Below, piece after piece: positions 32,841-40,010 of a stretch of DNA of 43,855 bases. The notes beneath the pieces were generated by a model that worked only from the letters and a program-made list of their open reading frames with translations, searched no databases and was not told where the DNA came from. Both the position numbers and the translations under genes were made by a program. The DNA comes from Aquimarina megaterium XH134 (GTDB lineage: Bacteria; Bacteroidota; Bacteroidia; Flavobacteriales; Flavobacteriaceae). The stretch spans positions 1-43,855 of the forward strand of contig NZ_JACB01000002.1 of NCBI RefSeq assembly GCF_000520975.1, written 5' to 3'. The stretch's first letter is position 1. The number at the start of each line of letters is the position of its first letter.

Positions 32841-33206
32841 TTAATTTGGCATAGAATAGAAGAACTGCTCTTCAGTAATTTTACCATCATTTACTTGATA
32901 GACACAAACTTCTTCTATTTGCATACGACCTTGCTCTTTAAAAGTGCAATCCATTTTCATGGCACAGCTAAAATGATTTTCTGCAACTACGGGTTCAGAT
33001 ATTTCTCCACCATGATACTCTTCGACAGAAGCAAACCAATCCTCACTTTTTTTAATCACAGCATCAATACCCGAAGTTACTTCATTAGGTGTTCCTGGCA
33101 TTTCTTTACTTACTATATTCTGAGCGTATAATTCTTTAAGAGCTTGCATATTTTCTCCCTGGCGACAGAGTTCTACTAGACGTTTGGCCACTTCTTGTGT
33201 GTTCAT
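32841..33206 (-). CDS. SnoaL-like (NTF2-fold) protein
   Basis: 121 residues with the NTF2/SnoaL pattern: helical start (VAKRLVELCRQGENMQALKE), the MPGTPNEVTSGIDAV segment, SEDWFASVEE and a beta-sheet ending VCVYQVNDGKITEEQFFY. Such small proteins may bind a ligand or serve as isomerase-type enzymes; none can be assigned. Single gene, 97 bp downstream of the photolyase on the same strand. Confidence 0.88.
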   Translation of the reverse strand: MNTQEVAKRLVELCRQGENMQALKELYAQNIVSKEMPGTPNEVTSGIDAVIKKSEDWFASVEEYHGGEISEPVVAENHFSCAMKMDCTFKEQGRMQIEEVCVYQVNDGKITEEQFFYSMPN

Positions 33207-33303
33207 GATGTTAAAATTATTGGTTTATGAATAACTTGTGATATGTGTAAAATACAAAAAAAACGGCATCGGTAATTTTAAAAAAATGTTATAATTTTTT
33301 TAC

Positions 33304-34611
33304 CTAACCAACGGCTTTCTTATAAACTGTAAGACAACGCTCACGTGCCATTTTATGTTCTACCATAGGTTGTGGATAGGTAAGCTCATTAATGTTATTA
33401 ACCCAGGTATGGATATAGGAAAGTTGTTTATCGAATTTGGTGATTTGTGTAGTAGGATTGAAGATTCTAAAATAAGGAGCTGCATCAACACCAGAACCGG
33501 CTGCCCATTGCCAGTTGCCTACATTTGCAGACATATCATAGTCTACTAGTTTTTCTGCAAAATAAGCTTCACCCCACCGCCAGTCGATCAATAAATGCTT
33601 GCATAGAAAACTAGCAACCACCATGCGTACACGATTATGCATATATCCTGTTTGATTAAGTTGTCGCATCCCTGCATCTACTAATGGATACCCTGTTTGA
33701 CCATTCATCCATTTTTCGAATTCTTGTTCGTTATTTCTCCATTCGATTCGATCATATTTCGGTTTAAAAGAAGAATCCTTTGTATACGGATAATGCCATA
33801 GGATTTGCATGAAAAACTCTCTCCAGATAAGCTCTGACCAAAATACCTGATTATCTTCAGTAATAGCTTTTTTGATAATCGATCGAATTCCTACTGTTCC
33901 AAAACGTAGATGAGGGCCAATTTTTGAAGTTCCGTTTTCTTTTGACGGGAAATTTCGGGTCGCCTCATAGTTTTGAATAAGATGAGATGAGATATCATAA
34001 TCCAGAACCTTGATAGATGAGGTTACAAATCCCATTTCCTGTAATGTTACATTAGCAAGATCAGTATCCTTAACCAAATTGTTAAGATATAGTTTTGTAG
34101 AATGAATTTTTAATAAGGTGGGGTCAAATATTTCTTTCCACTTGTTTTTATAGGGAGTGTATACCACATATGGATTACCATCTTTTTTTACAATTTCATT
34201 TTTTTCAAATATCACCTGATCTTTAAAAGTATGTAATTGAATGCTATGCTTTTGTAAAAGGTTTTTGATTAGAGTATCTCTTTCTTTTGCATAGGGTTCG
34301 TAATCATGATTGGTGTATACCTGTTGTATTTCGTATTGAGAAATTAGTGTTTCAAAAACTGTTTTAGGAGTGCCATAATAGAGCGATAAAGAACTTTTGT
34401 ATTGATGTTGAAGTGCTAACCTCATTTTTTGCAGCGTTTCAAAAATAAAGGTTACCCGGGCATCATTTTTTGGTAAATGATCTAAAATATGTGTATCAAA
34501 AATAAAAATAGGTAAGACTGGATACTTTCCTTTTAGTGCTTTAAGAAATCCTGTATTGTCATCTAATCTAAGATCTCTTCTAAACCAGAATACAGTGACT
34601 TTCTCTTTCAT
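33304..34611 (-). CDS. Deoxyribodipyrimidine photolyase / cryptochrome family
   Basis: 435 residues. N-terminal antenna domain: VTVFWFRRDLRLDDNTGFL. C-terminal FAD domain: SELIWREFFMQILWHYP, GYPLVDAGMRQLNQTGYMH, NRVRMVVASFL, and NVGNWQWAAGSGVDAAPYFR. It repairs cyclobutane dimers using blue light if it is a CPD photolyase; a cryptochrome role cannot be excluded from these motifs alone. It forms an operon with an SDR gene (3 bp gap) and an SRPBCC gene, an arrangement often seen in Flavobacteria. Confidence 0.92.
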   Translation of the reverse strand: MKEKVTVFWFRRDLRLDDNTGFLKALKGKYPVLPIFIFDTHILDHLPKNDARVTFIFETLQKMRLALQHQYKSSLSLYYGTPKTVFETLISQYEIQQVYTNHDYEPYAKERDTLIKNLLQKHSIQLHTFKDQVIFEKNEIVKKDGNPYVVYTPYKNKWKEIFDPTLLKIHSTKLYLNNLVKDTDLANVTLQEMGFVTSSIKVLDYDISSHLIQNYEATRNFPSKENGTSKIGPHLRFGTVGIRSIIKKAITEDNQVFWSELIWREFFMQILWHYPYTKDSSFKPKYDRIEWRNNEQEFEKWMNGQTGYPLVDAGMRQLNQTGYMHNRVRMVVASFLCKHLLIDWRWGEAYFAEKLVDYDMSANVGNWQWAAGSGVDAAPYFRIFNPTTQITKFDKQLSYIHTWVNNINELTYPQPMVEHKMARERCLTVYKKAVG

Positions 34612-34614
34612 AAA

Positions 34615-35313
34615 TTAGTTTACATTAAGAGTAGACATACCGCCATCTACACCTATAATCTGACCTGTAATCCAGCTACTATCATCACTTAACAAAAAAC
34701 GCGCAATATTTGCGATATCTTCTGCTTGTCCTACACGTTTCATAGGATGGCGATTATCCATGAGTTCTTTCTTTTTTTCATTACTTAATAACCCTTTTGC
34801 AAGAGGAGTATTGGTTAGTGATGGTGCGATAACATTTACTCTAAATTTTGGAGCATATTCTGCAGCTAATGCTTTTGCAAATCCTTCTATTGCACCTTTT
34901 GCAGCTGCAATACTGGTATGAAAAGGCATTCCGACCTTTACAGCTACTGTACTAAAAAATACTAAACTTGCTTGTTCAGAATTTTTTAATTTTGGGAGTA
35001 GGGTGTGTATGATTTTGACCAAAAACATAAAGTTAATCTGCATGTCTTCTTCAAATACTTTTGGAGTTAACATGTTGAAAGGCTTGAGATTGATACTACC
35101 CGGACAATATACAAAACCATCGATTCTTTCGGGAAGAACAGAAGTGTCGATTTCATCCTTTGAGGCATCATAAGGAATATGAGTTACTTCTAGATTACCC
35201 AGATTTTCTGAAGTCCTTGAAGCAATAAATACAGTATGCTCATTATATAGTTTAAGAGCAATTTCAAAACCAATTCCGTGACTTCCACCTATAAGAAGAA
35301 TATTTTTTCTCAT
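34615..35313 (-). CDS. Short-chain dehydrogenase family protein lacking the catalytic Tyr
   Basis: 232 residues. The NAD(P)-binding start LLIGGSHGIGFEIAL fits the SDR fold, and the end has SSWITGQIIGVDGGMS. The usual catalytic YxxxK is here IAAAK: Lys139 is present, but the residue four before it is Ile135, not Tyr. A Ser near residue 121 (FFSTVAV) is kept. So it may be a non-standard or inactive SDR. Between the photolyase (3 bp) and an SRPBCC gene (10 bp), clearly one transcript. Confidence 0.9.
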   Translation of the reverse strand: MRKNILLIGGSHGIGFEIALKLYNEHTVFIASRTSENLGNLEVTHIPYDASKDEIDTSVLPERIDGFVYCPGSINLKPFNMLTPKVFEEDMQINFMFLVKIIHTLLPKLKNSEQASLVFFSTVAVKVGMPFHTSIAAAKGAIEGFAKALAAEYAPKFRVNVIAPSLTNTPLAKGLLSNEKKKELMDNRHPMKRVGQAEDIANIARFLLSDDSSWITGQIIGVDGGMSTLNVN

Positions 35314-35323
35314 TATTTAAGTT

Positions 35324-35818
35324 TTACACAAATATAATTTCATTATTTGCTTTGGTTTCTATTGTTCCGAATAATTCGATTAATTTCTTTTTGCGATATT
35401 CAAACACTTCCTTTAATCTTGGTTTTACAATCATAGGGTGAATTAATTGCCCTAATATCCCGAACGGTATTTTATAGTCTATAATATCTTCCATTTCAAT
35501 ACCACCAGGAATTTCTTTAATAAAGTGTTTATGGTGCCATAACGAGTAGGGACCAAATCGTTGTTCGTCTACAAAATATTCTTTGTTCTTTACGTGTGTT
35601 ATTTCTGTAACCCATTTGTTTTTGATTCCTGCGATTGGAGTAACAATATATTGTATGATTTGACCAGGATACATTTTACGATCAGCACCCGATAAGACCT
35701 CAAATTTCATATACTCTGGTGTTATGGTTTTTAGGTTTTTTGGATCAGAAAGAAACTCCCAGGCTTTTTCTATAGATATAGGAAGGTGTTGTTTCGTTTT
35801 TAATGTATAGATTTTCAT
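35324..35818 (-). CDS. SRPBCC family protein
   Basis: 164 residues of the START-like, helix-grip fold: KIYTLKTKQHLPISIEKAWEF at the start, LKTITPEYMKFEVLSG, KNKWVTEITHVKNKEYFVDE, and MEDIIDYKIPFGILG towards the end. Such proteins bind hydrophobic ligands. First gene of the photolyase operon in the transcription direction. Confidence 0.88.
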   Translation of the reverse strand: MKIYTLKTKQHLPISIEKAWEFLSDPKNLKTITPEYMKFEVLSGADRKMYPGQIIQYIVTPIAGIKNKWVTEITHVKNKEYFVDEQRFGPYSLWHHKHFIKEIPGGIEMEDIIDYKIPFGILGQLIHPMIVKPRLKEVFEYRKKKLIELFGTIETKANNEIIFV

Positions 35819-35903
35819 AGCTTACGAAAGTATACCAACAAATGTATGAATTTTTTGTTTAACTTATGGTAGTTTTTGTTAAACAGGATAAGAATAAGCT
35901 TTG

Positions 35904-36260
35904 TCAGAAAAAACTTTTAGCCCAGGCTTTTGCTTCTTCGAGCGTACTAAAAAACGCAAAGGATTTACCGTATAATGGCTGTTCTAGAATGGCTTTATCC
36001 CTTTCTTTATCGTTACTAGATACAATTGCCAATCCTATCATATTATCTAATACCCCTTGTTTATATATCTCTGGAGAGACTTTGTGCTCAAACTTGCGAT
36101 GGCTAATCATTATAAAATTCTTTGATTCATAATGCTTTTTAAGTTTATCTCTTAGTATTGAAGCTCTATTAAGTGAAAATTCTACATTTTCATTAATAGT
36201 AAGTATAGCATATTGATCGTATAGGTCTATTTTACAAAATTCATTAGAAAAATGCTCCAT
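35904..36260 (-). CDS. STAS/SpoIIAA-like small protein
   Basis: 118 residues. Start: CKIDLYDQYAILTINENVEF, with SLNRASILRDKLKKHYE following, ending FSTLEEAKAWAKSFF. This is the outline of a family often named STAS/SEC14-domain proteins in Flavobacteria. Likely cytosolic; role unknown. Not in a clear operon. Confidence 0.72.
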   Translation of the reverse strand: MEHFSNEFCKIDLYDQYAILTINENVEFSLNRASILRDKLKKHYESKNFIMISHRKFEHKVSPEIYKQGVLDNMIGLAIVSSNDKERDKAILEQPLYGKSFAFFSTLEEAKAWAKSFF

Positions 36261-36500
36261 TGGGGGATATGGGTATTGTTTATGAATTGTAAATATATGT
36301 TAAAAAGAATGACTTTTATAGGGTATAATACCAAAAAATCAGTTTATGTGGATAAAGTAACTGGTAATAAAACTTAAATTGGCTTTGCTTAATTTTGATA
36401 ATAACCAAAAATAGACAAGTTAATTATTAGAAAACACTAGAATTGACGCTTTTTTCGTAATAATCTTCCTAGATACACAACGGGTAAAGCTTATTATTCT

Positions 36501-37160
36501 TTAGCAATCTTTACAACAATTATCGGGTTTTACCAGTTTACAGGTTAGAACAGCTAATAGTGCACCTAGAACAGGAGCAATAAAATACAACCATTGATGT
36601 TCCCAATGACCAGATAATAGAGCGGGCCCCAGTGACCTGGCTGGATTCATTGAAGCATTAGTCATCGGACCGGCAAACATGGCTTCTAGCAATACGACAC
36701 CGCCAACTGCAATCCCGGCCATTGTACCGGTTTCTTTTGAGCCTGTAGAAACATTAATGATAACAACCATAAGAAAATAAGTGAGTAATGTCTCTAGAAC
36801 GAATGCTCTTAGATCATCGAAAGCTGGTAGGGTACCGCCAAGGAACTCACTTTCAGGAAATAAAAAGAGTAGAATACTACTAGCTGCTATAGCACCAATA
36901 CATTGAGCAACAATATACTTAGGTACTTCTTCCCATTCAAATTTTTTGGCATATGCAAATGCAATGGTAACTGCAGGGTTAAAATGTGCTCCGGATATTT
37001 CTCCAAAAGCATAAATCATTGCCATTACAATAAGCCCCCAGGTAATCGCTACACCAACGTGAGTGATATCTCCGCCGGTTACTTCATTAATAGTCATAGC
37101 ACCAGTACCGCAAAATACCATACTAAAGGTTCCTATGCTCTCAGAAATATATTTTCTCAT
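36501..37160 (-). CDS. MIP family channel (aquaporin-like)
   Basis: 219 residues, six membrane segments. Two NPA boxes: Asn61-Pro-Ala in SGAHFNPAVT and Asn172-Pro-Ala in NASMNPARSLGP. Whether water or glycerol passes cannot be decided with certainty. The C-terminal tail NCCKDC is Cys-rich, which is unusual. Single gene. Confidence 0.92.
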   Translation of the reverse strand: MRKYISESIGTFSMVFCGTGAMTINEVTGGDITHVGVAITWGLIVMAMIYAFGEISGAHFNPAVTIAFAYAKKFEWEEVPKYIVAQCIGAIAASSILLFLFPESEFLGGTLPAFDDLRAFVLETLLTYFLMVVIINVSTGSKETGTMAGIAVGGVVLLEAMFAGPMTNASMNPARSLGPALLSGHWEHQWLYFIAPVLGALLAVLTCKLVKPDNCCKDC

Positions 37161-37281
37161 TACTTTTTTAAAATGATGACAAATATACTATTACTTATTT
37201 TAAGTTTTTGTTAACCTTTAATGTATGTTGTAATCCTTATTTTCGTCATTAAGTAATTTAAACCAAACTAAACTAACTACA

Positions 37282-38124
37282 ATGAAAAAGATCATCTTAT
37301 TTCTTTCTATGGCTTTATTTTCTTTAGGAATTGAAGCTCAGGTAAAAGCACCACAACCAAGTCCTACTTCTAAAATAGAGCAGGTTATTGGGTTGACAGA
37401 TGTTTCTGTTGAATATTCTCGCCCTAGTATGCGAGGAAGAGCTATTTTTGGAAATTTAGTGCCTTATGATAAGCTATGGAGAACAGGAGCTAATAAAAAT
37501 ACTCAAATTACATTTAGTGATGATGTAAAAGTTGCTGGTAAAGAGTTAAAAAAAGGAACATATGCAATTTTCACAAAACCAGGTAAAGAAAATTGGGAAG
37601 TGATTTTTTATAGTGATGCAAACAATTGGGGGACTCCACAAAAATGGGATGATACCAAAGTAGCAGCTACCGCAACTGTAAAATCAAATACATTACCTAT
37701 GAATGTAGAGACATTTACAATCATGTTTAGTGATTTTAAAATGGATTCTGCAGTTATGAATTTTATTTGGGCAAACACAGAAGCTGCAGTTACGATAACA
37801 ACTGCTGCAAAAGCACAAACTATTGCCAGTATCGAAAAAACTATGGCAGGACCAACCGACAGAGATCATTATCTTGCGGCTACTTTCTATAAAGATTCTG
37901 GAGATTTTGCAAAAGCAAAAGAACATATTGATAAAGCGATATCACTACGTAAAGAGCCTGCTTTTTGGTACCATAGACAACAATCTTTGATTTATTCTCT
38001 GGCTGGAGATAAAGATGGGGCAATAAAAGCAGCAAAAACTTCGTTAGAGTTAGCAGAGAAGGCAGGAAATGCCGACTATGTTAAAATGAATAAAGATTCC
38101 CTTGCAGAGTGGGGAGCCAAATAA
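37282..38124 (+). CDS. DUF2911 domain secreted protein
   Basis: 280 residues. Signal peptide ends IEAQ. DUF2911 is typical: VSVEYSRPSMRGRAIFGNLV, PYDKLWRTGANKNTQITFS, KKGTYAIFTKPGKENWEVIF. The C-terminal third has TPR-like helices (FYKDSGDFAKAKEHIDKAIS, GDKDGAIKAAKTSLELAE). Common in Flavobacteriia; function unknown. A strong terminator follows. Confidence 0.92.
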   Translation: MKKIILFLSMALFSLGIEAQVKAPQPSPTSKIEQVIGLTDVSVEYSRPSMRGRAIFGNLVPYDKLWRTGANKNTQITFSDDVKVAGKELKKGTYAIFTKPGKENWEVIFYSDANNWGTPQKWDDTKVAATATVKSNTLPMNVETFTIMFSDFKMDSAVMNFIWANTEAAVTITTAAKAQTIASIEKTMAGPTDRDHYLAATFYKDSGDFAKAKEHIDKAISLRKEPAFWYHRQQSLIYSLAGDKDGAIKAAKTSLELAEKAGNADYVKMNKDSLAEWGAK

Positions 38125-38150
38125 ACACTCTTTTTCACACACAAATCATA

Positions 38151-38180
38151 AAAGCGTTCCATTTGGAACGCTTTTTTGTT
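38151..38180 (+). terminator. Rho-independent terminator after the DUF2911 gene
   Basis: Stem AAAGCGTTCC / GGAACGCTTT (10 bp) with loop ATTT, then TTTGTTTT. Confidence 0.88.
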
Positions 38181-38182
38181 TT

Positions 38183-38296
38183 CTAATCTTCTTCTTCTAA
38201 AAAGAAGATATCTTCTAAAGGTTTTTTGAACAGTCTGGCAATTTTTAACGCCAGAACTGTTGATGGGACATATTTATCCTTTTCCATAGCATTAAT
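38183..38296 (-). pseudogene. C-terminal remnant of an XRE-type regulator
   Basis: Reading on the minus strand from about 38296, INAMEKDKYVPSTVLALKIA and RLFKKPLEDIFFLEEED end at TAG (38183-38185). This is the standard end of small XRE/Cro helix-turn-helix proteins, starting in the recognition helix (QTINAIE-like). A TAG stops the frame directly upstream, so the first half of the gene is gone. A 34-codon ATG-started ORF (38183-38287) remains but cannot encode a working HTH. The following 283 bp (38288-38570) hold no gene and presumably the promoter of the next one. Confidence 0.7.
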
Positions 38297-38570
38297 CTAA
38301 TGTTTGTATGTTACAGATCGAAAAACAAAAGAGAGAGATAGTAGTTATGAAATAAAGCAAATAGATTATATGAGTTATTAGCTAATCATTGAGAGATATC
38401 ATAAAAATCCAGTATGAGGAAGTTTTTTGCAAAAAATACATGAAAAAATATGCATCTTTGTTATAAAAATCAATCAAAAAAACATGAAAATGTAAGTAAC
38501 ATTTTCAATAACTGAGACATAAACATTAAATTAAGTGTCATAAATATAAACTAGAAAACAAAAGTGAGAA

Positions 38571-39455
38571 ATGAAAAAAACAGTATTATCGATTATAGTA
38601 TTTGGAGTTACTTTAGGACTTAATGCACAAATCACTGAATTACCTAATGGCAATGTTGGAATTGGTACAGTTACTCCCGATCAGAGTCTAGTAGTTAATG
38701 GAAGAATCTCTTTTGATTATGGAGACAACAAGTCCTACAATGGATTTAGAAGGAATGGCGTTAAAACAGAATATTATAACATAATAACAGGAGGAACTAG
38801 TGTTATTCATGAATTTACAGGTTCAAATGGGGCTATTATGTCGTTAAAAAATGACGGGAAAATAGGAATTGGAACGACTAGTCCTAATGATAAACTACAT
38901 GTAAATGGGAATACTACTTTAAATATATATCATGGAACTACACAGGGACATTTAAATTTTAGACAAGGCCAACCAGTAACAGACGTTGCTATAGTAACAG
39001 CTCAACACGGGTTTGCTACATATAATGGTCTTAGAATTAATGGGACAAATGGAGTATCTATTGGAACTAATAATGGAGTAGAAAGGCTAAGAGTCGATAG
39101 TGCTGGAAATGTAGGAATTGGAACAACTAGTCCTGATATGAGGTTGACTGTAAAAGGAAACATCCATGCAGAAGAGGTATTAATCGACTTAAACGTTCCT
39201 GCTCCTGATTATGTTTTTAAAAAGGATTATAATTTGAGAAGTATTGAGGAGGTAGAGAAATTTATTATAGAAAATAGTCATTTACCAGAAATACCATCTG
39301 CAAAGGAATTTGAAAAAAATGGAGTGATGCAAGCAGAAATGGATATGAATCTTCTTAAAAAAATTGAGGAATTAACGCTTTATACAATCCAACAACAAAA
39401 AGAAATTGATGAATTAAAATCCCTTGTTAAGAAGCTACTTAAATCAAAAGAATAA
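38571..39455 (+). CDS. Secreted tail-fibre-like protein with NVGIGT repeats
   Basis: 294 residues, signal peptide ends LNAQ. Three GNVGIGT/GKIGIGTTSP-type repeats (NGNVGIGTVTPDQSLVVNG, DGKIGIGTTSPNDKLHVNG, AGNVGIGTTSPDMRLTVKG) as in many Bacteroidota surface proteins. The C-terminus VFKKDYNLRSIEEVEKFI, NSHLPEIPSAKEFEKNG and the coiled coil KKIEELTLYTIQQQKEIDEL match the usual tail of tail-fibre/peptidase_S74-like proteins in this group. Probably a cell-surface trimer; function unknown. Confidence 0.85.
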   Translation: MKKTVLSIIVFGVTLGLNAQITELPNGNVGIGTVTPDQSLVVNGRISFDYGDNKSYNGFRRNGVKTEYYNIITGGTSVIHEFTGSNGAIMSLKNDGKIGIGTTSPNDKLHVNGNTTLNIYHGTTQGHLNFRQGQPVTDVAIVTAQHGFATYNGLRINGTNGVSIGTNNGVERLRVDSAGNVGIGTTSPDMRLTVKGNIHAEEVLIDLNVPAPDYVFKKDYNLRSIEEVEKFIIENSHLPEIPSAKEFEKNGVMQAEMDMNLLKKIEELTLYTIQQQKEIDELKSLVKKLLKSKE

Positions 39456-39569
39456 AGGATTTATAACTATCTCAAATAAGTTACAAAAATGATATCATCT
39501 GGTTTTGGTAATAATCTCAATTTTATATAACGAATTGATACATCAAAAAAGATGAATTAATAACTTAAT

Positions 39570-40001
39570 ATGTTTAATACCCCAGTTTCTAATTACTTAA
39601 GAATACATAGAATGTGGATTGGTTTTGATTTAAGAGCTAAGATTTTCTTCTTCTTAATTCTTATAATAAGTCAATTTTCTTTCTCACAAGAAAATCAATG
39701 CGAGATCAAATTGATTGGTAATTGGGAAGTTTTCAATTGTATTGTTCCTTATCAAAGGCCACCAATAGATTCTTCTAGATATTATAATCATTGGTTTATA
39801 AATAAGAAAACTATTAGGATAGGTGATAGTAGAAAACATGATTATGTAATGAATACAGAATGTACGGAACTACATTTAATGTATCAATCTGGCAGTGGAA
39901 TGAAGTTTTTAGTTCGCAAATTAACTAAAGACTCTCTAATAATCGAGTATAAGGATTCTCCTCATGAATCCCTAGTATATTGGCTAAAAAAACAGGATTA
40001 A
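39570..40001 (+). CDS. Small secreted hypothetical protein, 143 residues
   Basis: A signal peptide follows (KIFFFLILIISQFSFSQ); the ATG at 39612 (MWIGFDLRAK) may be the true start, and the ATG at 39570 adds 14 residues. The mature part has a small beta-rich, lipocalin-like layout (KLIGNWEVFNC, IRIGDSRKHDYV, SLIIEYKDSP), with three Cys. No family name. It is 9 bp upstream of the metalloprotease gene, probably one transcript. Confidence 0.62.
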   Translation: MFNTPVSNYLRIHRMWIGFDLRAKIFFFLILIISQFSFSQENQCEIKLIGNWEVFNCIVPYQRPPIDSSRYYNHWFINKKTIRIGDSRKHDYVMNTECTELHLMYQSGSGMKFLVRKLTKDSLIIEYKDSPHESLVYWLKKQD

Positions 40002-40010
40002 AAAAATATT

